From assembly GCA_041725935.1 (NCBI GenBank), contig JBGRQD010000009.1, positions 89,843-153,842 of the forward strand: a stretch of DNA of 64,000 nucleotides, given 5' to 3'. The notes below the pieces were generated by a model. That model searched no databases. It was not told where the DNA came from and saw only the letters and a program-made list of their open reading frames with translations. Made by a program: the position numbers and the translations under genes. Of this stretch, positions 27,756-36,210 are shown piece by piece. The first letter of the stretch is position 1. Every line of letters starts with the position of its first letter. The DNA is from Marivita sp041725935. GTDB lineage: Bacteria; Pseudomonadota; Alphaproteobacteria; Rhodobacterales; Rhodobacteraceae.

Positions 27756-28706
27756 TCAAGGCGAGACCGCGCGGAACACCTCCTGACCACGCTCCTCGGG
27801 TTCGTCGTCGATCAGTTCGGTCGGAAAGCCCGGTGCCGTGATCGACAGCCCGGTCGCTTCTTCCAGCCGCTCGATCAACCGATCCGATTGCGCCCGGTCG
27901 CCATACCGCGCCTGCCCGTCCTTGACGATCTCGATCAGCAGGGGCGAAAGCTCCAGTGGCACGTTCTTGGCATCGGCCAGCGACTGGAACAATCCGATAT
28001 CCTTGAGCACCAGATCGAGCGTGAAATCCACGTCCCGATTTCCCGAGAGGATCAGTTGGCTTTCGGTTTCATGCACAAATGACGTCCCAGACGACGCCTT
28101 GATCGCTTCATAGGTCGTCGCGAGGTCGATCCCATGCGCTGCCATGGTGGTCATCGCCTCGCAGAGACTCGCAAGGTGGATGGTGGCCAGATAGTTGGTC
28201 ATCACCTTGAGCACCGATGCGCTGCCCACATCACCGGTATGCAGAACGCGGCGGCCCATATGGGTCAACAGCGGCAACACGGTTTCAAAGGTCGGGCGAT
28301 CACATCCCGCGAAGATGGAAATATTGCCTGTTGCAGCCCGGTGACACCCGCCCGAGACCGGACAATCCGCCGCCTGCCCGCCCTTGGCCTGCACCGCCTT
28401 GGCCTGTGCGCGGATCGCCTCGGGATCGGTGGTCGACATCTCGATCCAGATCTTGCCTGGCCCGATTTCCGGCAAAAGCTGTTCCAGCACTGCCTGCGAC
28501 GCGGCAGGGCTGGGCAGGCTGGTGATCACCACGTCACAGTCGCGCATGATCTCTGCTGGACTGGCCCCAAGTTTGGCACCTTGGGCAACCAGCAGCAGCG
28601 CGCGCGCCGGGTCCAGATCAAAGACGGTCAGATCCACCCCGTTGCGTGCCAGCGTTCCGGCCAGCTTGGCCCCGACGGCCCCCAATCCCACAAATCCAAC
28701 CTGCAT
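27756..28706 (-). CDS. 3-hydroxyisobutyrate dehydrogenase family NAD(P)-dependent oxidoreductase
   Basis: Beta-hydroxyacid dehydrogenase of 316 residues. It has the N-terminal dinucleotide fold GFVGLGAVGAKLAG, the substrate-binding DCPVSGGCHRAATG, and the catalytic lysine region KVMTNYLATIHLASLCEA. The family reduces or oxidises small 3-hydroxyacids or semialdehydes; the exact substrate is not evident. The C-terminal 20 residues are acidic. It is in the same direction as the ABC exporter, which lies upstream and ends 98 bases before its start. Confidence 0.85.
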   Translation of the reverse strand: MQVGFVGLGAVGAKLAGTLARNGVDLTVFDLDPARALLLVAQGAKLGASPAEIMRDCDVVITSLPSPAASQAVLEQLLPEIGPGKIWIEMSTTDPEAIRAQAKAVQAKGGQAADCPVSGGCHRAATGNISIFAGCDRPTFETVLPLLTHMGRRVLHTGDVGSASVLKVMTNYLATIHLASLCEAMTTMAAHGIDLATTYEAIKASSGTSFVHETESQLILSGNRDVDFTLDLVLKDIGLFQSLADAKNVPLELSPLLIEIVKDGQARYGDRAQSDRLIERLEEATGLSITAPGFPTELIDDEPEERGQEVFRAVSP

Positions 28707-28803
28707 GGCGTTCTCCCTGTTGCCGTTTGGCGTCAGGGTGCCTGTGGCGGAACCGACCTGTCATGGCCAAAACCGACACTTGCCGATCCGCAGCGCACAA
28801 TTT

Positions 28804-30603
28804 CTATTCGGCCGCCATACCGTCGGTGAACTGCAAGCGGGCGAGACGGGCATAGAGACCGTCTTCGGAGACAAGCGCGTCATGCGCGCCCATCGCCACG
28901 ATCCGTCCCTGTTCCATCACGATAATCCGATCAGCCTTTTTCACGGTCGCCAGTCGGTGTGCGACGATGATGGTGGTGCGCCCCACGGACAGCTCGTCGA
29001 CCGCGCGCTGCACGGCACGTTCGCTTTCGGCGTCCAGCGCACTGGTCGCCTCATCCAGCAAAAGCACCGGCGCGTCGCGGAGGATCGCGCGGGCAATCGC
29101 GATCCGCTGTTTCTGACCACCCGACAGCATCACGCCGCGTTCGCCCAGCCAGCTGTCATAGCCGTCCGGCAAAGCCACGATGAACTCATGCGCCGCCGCC
29201 GCCTTGGCCGCTGCTTCGATCTCTGCATCCGTGGCGTCCGGTCGGCCAAAGCGGATGTTTTCGCGTGCTGAAGCGGCAAAGATGACCGGGTCCTGCGGCA
29301 CAAGCGCGATGTGCTTGCGGAACGCGTCACGGTTCAGCGCGTCGATCCGCATGCCGTCAATACAGATATGCCCCGCATCGGGATCGTAAAACCGCTGGAT
29401 CAACTGGATGATCGTCGTCTTGCCCGCACCGCTTGGGCCCACCACGGCAATCGTTTCACCCGGTTCGATCCGCAGGTTCACACCGTCGAGCGCCGCAACG
29501 CCGGGGCGGCTGGGATAAGCGAAATGTACGTTCTCAAAGGTGATCTCGCCTTTCACCGGCTCCGGCAGCGACACAGGCGTTTCCGGATCGTTCACCGTGT
29601 CCTCGGCATGCAGCAACTCGACCAACCGTTCGGTGGCCCCGGCTGCGCGCTGCAATTCGCCGAATATCTCGGACAGGGCCGCGACAGAGCCGGCGACCAT
29701 GACCGCGTAGATAACGAACTGCACCAACTCGCCAGGAGTCATCGTGCCGCTGCGCACATCGGTGGCCCCGATCCAGAGCACTCCGACGATCCCGGTAAAC
29801 ACGAGGAAGATCACGATTGCAGTCATCTGCGCCCGCGTCCAGATCCGGCGGCGCGCGGCGTCAAAGCTTTTCTCGGTCACGTCGCCGAAAGCAGTGCGCG
29901 AAATGGCCTCGTGGGTGAAGGCCTGAACCGTCTGCACCGACAGCAGCGCTTCCGAGGCGTTGCCCGAAGAGGCTGCGATCCAATCCTGATTTTCGCGGCT
30001 CAGCTTGCGCATCTTGCGGCCCAGAACGAGGATCGGCACCACGACGGCGGGCACGATCAACAGCACCATCCCCGTCAGCTTGGCCGAGGTGAACAGCATC
30101 AGAATGATGCCGCCAAAGAACAGCAGCACATTGCGCAGCGCGATGGAAATGGACGATCCCAGAACGCTGAGGATCAGGGTGGTGTCGGTGGTGATGCGGC
30201 TAAGAACTTCACCGGTCATCACCCGCTCAAAGAACGACGGGCTCAACCCGATCACGCGCCCGAACACAGCCTTGCGGATATCGGCCACGACCCGTTCCCC
30301 CAGCCGTGTGACCAGCGCGTAACGCAGCGCGGTGCCAATCGCCAGCAGACCGGCAATGCCCAGCGCCGCCCCGAAATAGAGATCGAGCAGCGCGCCATCG
30401 GCGGTGTTGAAATTGTCCACAACCCGGCGCACCGCCATCGGCAGGATCAGCGATACGCATGCCGTAGCGGTCAGCGCGAACAGCGCCGCAGCCATCAAAA
30501 GCCTGTAGGGCGCGATAAATGGCCAGAGGGCTCCGAGCGATCCAATCTTCTTGGATTTGCCACGGTCTTCGTTTTTCGCCGGTAGAGGTGTCGCGTCCGC
30601 CAT
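28804..30603 (-). CDS. ABC exporter, fused membrane and ATPase domains (MsbA type)
   Basis: A 599-residue half-transporter. Residues 1-320 hold about six membrane helices; the C-terminal ATPase has Walker A VVGPSGAGKTTII, the signature LSGGQKQRIAIARAI, Walker B VLLLDEATSALD and the H-loop VAHRLATVKK. It would work as a homodimer in the inner membrane. Substrate could be a lipid, drug or envelope precursor. Its start lies 136 bases downstream of the tRNA-Gly gene on the same strand. Confidence 0.93.
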   Translation of the reverse strand: MADATPLPAKNEDRGKSKKIGSLGALWPFIAPYRLLMAAALFALTATACVSLILPMAVRRVVDNFNTADGALLDLYFGAALGIAGLLAIGTALRYALVTRLGERVVADIRKAVFGRVIGLSPSFFERVMTGEVLSRITTDTTLILSVLGSSISIALRNVLLFFGGIILMLFTSAKLTGMVLLIVPAVVVPILVLGRKMRKLSRENQDWIAASSGNASEALLSVQTVQAFTHEAISRTAFGDVTEKSFDAARRRIWTRAQMTAIVIFLVFTGIVGVLWIGATDVRSGTMTPGELVQFVIYAVMVAGSVAALSEIFGELQRAAGATERLVELLHAEDTVNDPETPVSLPEPVKGEITFENVHFAYPSRPGVAALDGVNLRIEPGETIAVVGPSGAGKTTIIQLIQRFYDPDAGHICIDGMRIDALNRDAFRKHIALVPQDPVIFAASARENIRFGRPDATDAEIEAAAKAAAAHEFIVALPDGYDSWLGERGVMLSGGQKQRIAIARAILRDAPVLLLDEATSALDAESERAVQRAVDELSVGRTTIIVAHRLATVKKADRIIVMEQGRIVAMGAHDALVSEDGLYARLARLQFTDGMAAE

Positions 30604-30739
30604 CAGGATCCCGTTTTTTGCTGCAACCGCTTAAACATTGGCCTACCCGCAATGGTCAAGCCGAACGCGCGCGAAATACCGATATGCCGCGCCAAAGTCG
30701 CGGAAATTACGGACAAGTCAGAGAATTTGGAGGAAGATT

Positions 30740-30813
30740 TGGAGCGGGCGGCGGGAATCGAACCCGCGTCATCAGCTTGGAAGGCTGAGGTCTTACCATT
30801 ACACAACGCCCGC
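30740..30813 (-). tRNA. tRNA-Gly (anticodon TCC)
   Basis: Read on the minus strand, the sequence begins GCGGGCGTTGTGTAATGG and ends with CGCCCGCT followed by an encoded CCA. The seven acceptor pairs are perfect. The anticodon stem-loop has CTTCCAA, giving anticodon TCC for glycine, and the T-arm has GGGTTCGATTCCC. It is 74 bases including CCA. tRNA 3' ends are frequent integration sites; none is clearly occupied here. Confidence 0.97.
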
Positions 30814-30886
30814 TCAGTGTGGTACCTCGTATTTCATGCTCATTCAGAGGTCAAGTAATCTGCTGGACAATGAGGAGGGAATTTCA

Positions 30887-31581
30887 ATGACAAAGCCGCA
30901 TGCTGTCATTATTGGTGTGGGCGATGGACTGTCCGCGTCTTTGGCGCGAGAATTGATGTCCGACTATTCCCTGACGCTGGCCGCACGCAGCGCAGACAAG
31001 ATGCAGTCTTTGGCGGACGATACCGGCGCTCGCACGGTTCTGCTGGATGCGACCAACGAAAGCGCCGTTGCAGCTCTGTTCAATGGTCTTCCCGTTTCGC
31101 CGCGTGTCGTAATCTATAATCCTTCCGCCCGGGTGCGTGGACCGATCGCAGAGTTGTCCGTTGACGATGTGCGACATGCCGTGGAGGTGACAGCGATCGG
31201 AGCGTTCCTGACGGGCAAGCATGCAGCCAAGCATATGCTGCGCGCTGAGCCAATAGATGGGACGCGTGGCACCATTCTGTTCACAGGTGCATCTGCCGGC
31301 GTCAAAGGCTTCCCGCAATCTGCGCCCTTCGCCATGGGCAAGTTCGCACAACGTGGACTTGCAGAGAGCATGGCGCGAGAACTGCACCCGCAGGGTATCC
31401 ATGTCGCCTGGATCAATATCGACGGGGCCATCCTGAACCCGGGACGAACCGAACCAGACGACAGGCCCGGCTCCATGCTTCGGCCCGACGCCATTGCCCG
31501 CACCTTCGTCACCTGATCGAGCAGGATCGCAGCGCTTGGAGCAACGAAGTGACCGTGCGACCGTGGGTTGAGAAGTTCTAA
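30887..31581 (+). pseudogene. Short-chain dehydrogenase, frameshifted near the C-terminus
   Basis: The main frame (30887-31516) encodes an SDR-like fold with VIIGVGDGLSASLARELM in place of the usual TGxxxGIG, FTGASAGVKG and ARELHPQGIHVAWINIDGAI, but it stops abruptly at PDAIARTFVT. The +1 frame continues from 31507 to a stop at 31579-31581 with RHLIEQDRSAWSNEVTVRPW followed by VEKF, which is the usual SDR C-terminal end. A single-base loss near 31506 explains this. It may be a real disabling mutation or a sequencing error. If real, the protein loses its last 25 residues. Confidence 0.75.
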
Positions 31582-31608
31582 CGGGTTCGGCGATACTGAA
31601 CCGAAACG

Positions 31609-31782
31609 ATGTTGAACGAGGACGTCCTGAACCACTTGGACACACGACTGGTTGAGCATACCGATGAGGATGGCAGGCTGCTTTCCGAGTTTGATGGCTT
31701 TTGCGCAGCCCTCTTTGCACGCGCTGAAATGATCACACCCACCAAGCCGCGGGATCTAAGGCCTGGTCGAACTCAAAGATGA
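31609..31782 (+). pseudogene. Remnant of a UPF0149 (YgfB/YecA) family protein
   Basis: A 57-residue frame starts MLNEDVLNHLDTRL and contains DGRLLSEFDGFCAALFARAE, which resembles the N-terminal LSELDGFLTAL motif of UPF0149 proteins. It then breaks off at RPGRTQR. After it, another frame reads LVELKDERAIAAVIET and stops, so the gene looks shifted and truncated. There is no clear ribosome-binding site. It is best read as a decayed gene. Confidence 0.45.
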
Positions 31783-32099
31783 ACGCGCCATCGCGGCAGT
31801 CATTGAAACCTGAAACTGGGGTTGTCTTCCTGAACGGCCCAAACCGAACATATATCCCATTTCAATTCAGCATCGAAAAGCACCCAAACCGGTTAGTCAT
31901 TTCTATCTATAGCGTGGACGTGTTCCGGCGGCCTGATGGGCAACCGCGAGCTTGAATGTAAATGGCTCGTCAGACAGCCGTCAGCCAAAAACGAACAGAT
32001 ACGACCTGGCAATCGTCCAAAACTTCATTCGGGTTATTGTATTCTCCACGCCTGACATGGACTGTTTGTCTCGGCCCTCGTCTGAAAGCTCTAACCCGA
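31783..32099. other. Intergenic region before the two-component system
   Basis: About 317 bases with no convincing gene. The right part is less GC-rich than the surroundings and probably contains the promoter of the response regulator gene. No strong ribosome-binding site precedes the ATG at 32100; an in-frame start at 31962 would add 46 residues with no receiver-domain homology. Confidence 0.5.
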
Positions 32100-32777
32100 A
32101 TGCGTGTCCTGCTTGTTGAAGACCACCCACCCCTGGCAGAGGCTGTCTCCGACGCACTGCGGCGGGCGGGCTTTGCCGTCGACCGCGCCGCCACCGCGGC
32201 GGAGGCGCGCGAACTGGCCGAGTTGGCGGATTATGCGCTGGTTCTCTTGGACCTCGGCCTGCCTGATGACGACGGGCTGCGACTGCTGCCGATCCTGCGG
32301 CAAGCCGGGCGCGTGCCGGTGATCGTCCTGACCGCGCGTGACCAGTTGGCAGATCGATTGGCCGGGCTTGACGGCGGCGCGGACGATTATGTGGTAAAGC
32401 CCGTCGAGATGTCCGAGCTTGTGGCCCGCGCCCGCGCTGTTCTGCGCCGGCCCGGCGACCGGTCGGGTACCGTGCTGCGGCTTGGGCCGCTGGCGCTCGA
32501 CACAGCCCTGCGCAGCGTGAGCGTGCTTGATACACCCGTCGTCCTGGGGCGCCGCGAACTGGGCGTGCTGGAGCATCTGATGCGCAACGCCGGACGCGTC
32601 GCCTCGCGCCAGGCGCTGGCGGAGGCGATCTACACGATTGATGACGAGGTCACGCCCAACGCGCTGGAGGCCTCCGTCTCCCGTTTGCGCCGCGGGCTCG
32701 AAGCAGCGGGATGTCCCGTGCCAATCGTGAATGTGCGCGGCGTGGGCTGGATGCTGCCGCGCGAGGAGCAGCAGTGA
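32100..32777 (+). CDS. OmpR/PhoB-type response regulator
   Basis: A 225-residue regulator with an N-terminal receiver domain. VLLVEDH holds the acidic pocket (Glu7, Asp8), Asp51 in LLDLGLPDDDG is the phosphorylation site, and Lys lies in VVKPVEMSELVAR. A C-terminal winged-helix DNA-binding domain follows, ending NVRGVGWMLPREEQQ. It overlaps the kinase start by four bases (GTGA), indicating one transcript. It most resembles QseB/PmrA-type regulators, a comparison from general family knowledge. Confidence 0.9.
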   Translation: MRVLLVEDHPPLAEAVSDALRRAGFAVDRAATAAEARELAELADYALVLLDLGLPDDDGLRLLPILRQAGRVPVIVLTARDQLADRLAGLDGGADDYVVKPVEMSELVARARAVLRRPGDRSGTVLRLGPLALDTALRSVSVLDTPVVLGRRELGVLEHLMRNAGRVASRQALAEAIYTIDDEVTPNALEASVSRLRRGLEAAGCPVPIVNVRGVGWMLPREEQQ

Positions 32778-34111
32778 CGCGTCCGAACCGTCCGTTGGGG
32801 CAGCTCCTGATCCGGCGACTGGCCTTGATCGCCGCGGCCATTGTCGCGCTGAATATGGTCGTGGTCGGCATCTATTATGGGTCCGATCGTTCCGAGCTGG
32901 AGGCCGAGGTCGTCGCTGACATAACGGACCGCTTGGGCAAAGCTCTGGAGGGCAACGGTCTGCCCGCCGATACCCCGGCGCGGGCGATCTTTGCGGATCA
33001 CCCCGCGGCCTATGCCTTTGCGCTGGTGGATCGCGCAGGGACGGTTGTCGATGCGATGAACCGCGACCTGATCCCGCCCTCCGCGATGGATATCTACGCC
33101 GATGACTGGGTCACGACGGTCGATCTTCCGGCGGGTCGGCTGCTCTATGCCGGCCATGAATTTCGTGACCGGACGGACGGATTGAGGGTCGTGTTCGTGA
33201 TGACGTCCGACCCAGAGAATCTGTTGCACCGAGCGCTATTGAGCGAGCTGCGTCAGCATGTCTGGGGGCCTATCCTGCCCATGGCGGTCCTTCTCATCGC
33301 AGCGAGCGCGGTTTTGATCCGGCGCGAACTGGCACCGGTGGCCCGCGCCGCCGCTTGGGCACGCGCCCTTCGGCCCGGCGCCGTGACGCAGCCCCCCGCC
33401 GGCCCGGTGCCCGCCGAAGTCGCCGACCTCATCGACGGCACGCAACGTGCGCTGGACCGGCTGGCATCGGCTCTGACCGCTGAAACCCGCCATGCCGCCG
33501 AGGCGGCACATGCGCTGCGAACGCCAGTCGCGGTGCTGACGGCCCGGCTCGACGCTCTGCCGCCGGGCGAGACGACCGACAAGCTGCGCGCCGATCTGGC
33601 CGCACTGTCGCGCACCGTGCAACAGGTGCTGGCGGCCTCGCGCACCGAGGCGCTGACGGCCCCGACAGACGCAGCGCTTGATCTGCGCCAAGCGGCCGAG
33701 GCCGTGACAGCGGCCCTTGCCCCTTTTGCCTATGGCAGGGGCGCCGCACTGTCCCTGTCTATGCCCGATGTGCCGGTGTTGGCGCGCGCCAACCGCGAAG
33801 GGGTGGAACTGGCGCTGTCGAACCTGATCGAGAACGCAGTGTTGCATGGCGGGCCGGGCGAGGTCGAGATCACGGTCGGCCCCGACCCCAAGCTGTCGGT
33901 ACGTGACCATGGGCCGGGCCTGCCCGACAGCGCGCAGGCACAGGTGTTCGACCCGTTCTGGCGCGCGCCGGGCGCGGTGCCCGGCGGAACCGGGCTTGGC
34001 CTTGCCATCGTCGACCGCCTGCAACGCGCCCAAGGCGGCATGGTTGCGCTTCAGTCGTCTGAGGGCGGCGGGTGCGTGGTCACATTGTCCTTCGTGCCTG
34101 AAAAATCCTGA
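32774..34111 (+). CDS. Sensor histidine kinase
   Basis: Starting with GTG at 32774, 445 residues. Two membrane segments (about 13-35 and 165-182) enclose a periplasmic sensor of about 130 residues, followed by HAMP-like sequence. The phosphoacceptor His246 lies in AAEAAHALRTPVAVL. The ATPase domain has NLIENAVLHGG, VRDHGPGLP and GGTGLGLAIVDRL. It partners the response regulator encoded just upstream. The signal is unknown. The genes downstream suggest an envelope or antimicrobial stimulus (inference). Confidence 0.9.
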   Translation: MTRPNRPLGQLLIRRLALIAAAIVALNMVVVGIYYGSDRSELEAEVVADITDRLGKALEGNGLPADTPARAIFADHPAAYAFALVDRAGTVVDAMNRDLIPPSAMDIYADDWVTTVDLPAGRLLYAGHEFRDRTDGLRVVFVMTSDPENLLHRALLSELRQHVWGPILPMAVLLIAASAVLIRRELAPVARAAAWARALRPGAVTQPPAGPVPAEVADLIDGTQRALDRLASALTAETRHAAEAAHALRTPVAVLTARLDALPPGETTDKLRADLAALSRTVQQVLAASRTEALTAPTDAALDLRQAAEAVTAALAPFAYGRGAALSLSMPDVPVLARANREGVELALSNLIENAVLHGGPGEVEITVGPDPKLSVRDHGPGLPDSAQAQVFDPFWRAPGAVPGGTGLGLAIVDRLQRAQGGMVALQSSEGGGCVVTLSFVPEKS

Positions 34112-34196
34112 CAACTCGTCAGTCCACGGTCAGAATCATTCGCCAAAAAGCTCCCATCGGATCGATGGACGATCCCCGCAAACAGGAGCAAGACCG

Positions 34197-34343
34197 ATGA
34201 ATGACGCGAATGACGTGAAGAAGATGGACCTGCGAAAAGCCCGCGATTGGCTGTCGGGCGAGGTGGAAATCCGGCTGCCCAAAGCGTGGCTGGCGATCGG
34301 TGCGGTTGCTGTCGTCCTTCTACTGATCTTGGCCCTGGACTGA
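34197..34343 (+). CDS. Small single-pass membrane protein
   Basis: A 48-residue protein. A charged N-terminal half (MNDANDVKKMDLRKARDWLS) leads into one C-terminal hydrophobic helix (AWLAIGAVAVVLLLILALD), giving a tail-anchored layout. The ATG is preceded by CAGGAGC at a suitable distance. It lies 85 bases after the kinase and 37 bases before the OB-fold gene, all on one strand. I do not recognise a family; a role as an accessory or target of the two-component system is possible. Confidence 0.65.
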   Translation: MNDANDVKKMDLRKARDWLSGEVEIRLPKAWLAIGAVAVVLLLILALD

Positions 34344-34380
34344 TCTTGCGCCCCTCTGAGCCATTGAAAGGAATACACCG

Positions 34381-34716
34381 ATGAAGATATTTGCCACTGC
34401 AGCGCTTTGTGCGCTCCTTGCTGCCCCGGCAGCTTTCGCCGGCCAGATAACCCCGATCGCCGACGCACAACGCGGGACCATGGTCACCGTGCAGGGCACG
34501 GTCGAACGCATCACCGACGAGGATGAGTTCCGTCTGGCCGATGCCAGCGGCCATATCCGCATCTATGTCGGCCCGAACTGGGTGCCCGCCGAGGTGGGCG
34601 AGGCGGTGGTCGTGAATGGCTTCGTTGACGACGATCTGGGCCCGCGCGAGATCTATGCCCGCAGCCTGACGCGGGCGGACGGCACCGTGATAACCTTCAG
34701 CCAGCGTTATGATTGA
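34381..34716 (+). CDS. Periplasmic OB-fold (BOF/YgiW-like) protein
   Basis: A 111-residue protein with a signal peptide (MKIFATAALCALLAAPAAFA) and a compact beta-rich mature domain containing VTVQGTVERITDEDEFRLAD and HIRIYVGPNW. This resembles the bacterial OB-fold proteins such as YgiW. In Escherichia coli, ygiW lies next to qseBC, so finding it next to an OmpR-type system is consistent. The function is probably stress or cationic-compound related, which is inference. Confidence 0.75.
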   Translation: MKIFATAALCALLAAPAAFAGQITPIADAQRGTMVTVQGTVERITDEDEFRLADASGHIRIYVGPNWVPAEVGEAVVVNGFVDDDLGPREIYARSLTRADGTVITFSQRYD

Positions 34717-34811
34717 CGACCAATAAGCGCTGCGAGCGTATCGGGCCCCGGAGCCACGCTTGTTCTTGAGTTACGGCAAATGCAGACTGCCTACAGTGAC
34801 CGCTTTCCGCT

Positions 34812-34832
34812 CCGCCCGGGCTCACCGGGCGG
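34812..34832. terminator. GC-rich hairpin between OB-fold gene and aminotransferase gene
   Basis: CCGCCCGG pairs with CCGGGCGG across a five-base loop, in the 216-base gap between two convergent genes. No T-run is next to it. It could serve as an end for either transcript. Confidence 0.4.
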
Positions 34833-34932
34833 GATGAGCCTTGGTCAGCAATGTCAGACAACAGCAGGCCACACCGCTGTCGTTCATTAATGTCCGAGCC
34901 ATCCGCGCGAGCTCGGATCACCTCGTTCTCGT

Positions 34933-36210
34933 TCAACATTGTGACACGGCAATTGCGGCTCGCGTAAACGCGGACCGGGTCACCTCCAAGTCGTCGGCAG
35001 TCAATGCGAGCGATGGATAGAGTTTCCCCGGTGACTTGAAGACGCCATTGACCCGCAATGCACCATTCCAGATCTCGCCAAGCCTCGGATCGCCGTGCCT
35101 GGCGCTTCGGTAATCGACTGGATGGGCATCTGTGAAATAGATGTCGAATAGGGTTGTATCACCGCAGATCCGGTGGGCGATCCCTTGCTCGGTTAGCGCG
35201 GAAACCTGCATGTCCATCAAGGTCTGACCAAGCTCACGCAGGCGTTCATACTGTCCCGGACGCCTCAGGACTTCCATCGTTTTAAGGCCCGCGGCTGACG
35301 CCACCGGATTGCCCGACAGCGTTCCGAGCTGCATCAGCCATTTCTCTGCCCCCACCATCGCCTTGTCGAAATGCGCCATGATCCCGGCGTTGGCCCCAAG
35401 AGCGGCAAGAGGAAAGCCGCCCCCGATGATCTTACCCAGTGTACAAATGTCGGGCGTCACACCATAGCGCTCCTGCGCGCCACCATAGGCAAGGCGAAAT
35501 CCGGTGACGATCTCGTCGAAAATCAGGAGAACGCCATGTTTGTCGCAGAGATCGCGCAAGCCTTGCAGGAAGCCGGGCTGCGCTGGGATGATCCGCTGCA
35601 AAGGCTCTACGATGATTCCGGCAATATCCTCATGTTCACTGAGGAGCGAGGCGACTGCCTCCAGATTGTTGAAGGGCGCGATCAGCATTTCGTCGGCCAC
35701 AGCCTGCGAAATGCCCGCGCTGTCGGGCACGGCGGTTGGGAAATTGGCGTGGTTCGACGGCGCGAGGCTCATTTGCGCCTCGGCGGACATACCGTGATAG
35801 CCGCCCTCGAATTTCAGGATCTTCGGCTTGCCGGTATAGGCACGCGCAAGGCGGATCGCGTACATATCCGCCTCGCCGCCTGATGTGACAAAACGCACCT
35901 GTTCGCAGCAGGGCACGGCATCCACGATTGCTTCAGCCAGTTCTATACCCTTGGCATTGTTGGCGAAAAAGGTCATGCCATTTGGCAGTTGCTCCAGCAC
36001 CGCTTCCATGACTTCCGGATGGCCATGACCCAGAAGCATCGGACCGGATCCAATCAGGTAGTCCACGTATTCGCGGCCGTCCTCGTCCCAAACGCGGCTT
36101 CCTTCGCCCCGCGCAATCACTATGGAGGCATCGAAATTGCCGAAACCCGCGGCGGGAAGAACCTCGCGGGCACGAGCGATCCAATCGGCTTGGGAGTGCA
36201 TGCGGTTCAT
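34933..36210 (-). CDS. Class III aminotransferase (glutamate-1-semialdehyde aminomutase-like)
   Basis: PLP enzyme of 425 residues. Lys260 in TLGKIIGGGFPLAALG binds PLP, Asp232 in FDEIVTGFRL contacts the pyridine nitrogen, and SGGEADMYAIRLARAYTG binds phosphate. Class III enzymes usually move omega- or beta-amino groups. Its ATG overlaps by four bases the stop of the upstream FAD/GcvT gene, so it is the second gene of that operon. In this context it most likely deaminates the primary amine left after demethylation (inference). Confidence 0.87.
   Translation of the reverse strand: MNRMHSQADWIARAREVLPAAGFGNFDASIVIARGEGSRVWDEDGREYVDYLIGSGPMLLGHGHPEVMEAVLEQLPNGMTFFANNAKGIELAEAIVDAVPCCEQVRFVTSGGEADMYAIRLARAYTGKPKILKFEGGYHGMSAEAQMSLAPSNHANFPTAVPDSAGISQAVADEMLIAPFNNLEAVASLLSEHEDIAGIIVEPLQRIIPAQPGFLQGLRDLCDKHGVLLIFDEIVTGFRLAYGGAQERYGVTPDICTLGKIIGGGFPLAALGANAGIMAHFDKAMVGAEKWLMQLGTLSGNPVASAAGLKTMEVLRRPGQYERLRELGQTLMDMQVSALTEQGIAHRICGDTTLFDIYFTDAHPVDYRSARHGDPRLGEIWNGALRVNGVFKSPGKLYPSLALTADDLEVTRSAFTRAAIAVSQC

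Noticed and set aside
29311..30585. A 424-residue plus-strand frame opposite the ABC exporter
   Set aside because: His/Gln/Arg-rich shadow with no domain; the exporter motifs on the minus strand are complete.
30740..30813. Integrated element at the 3' end of tRNA-Gly
   Set aside because: No integrase gene or repeated tRNA end was seen nearby; the genes on both sides do not look like a phage or genomic island.
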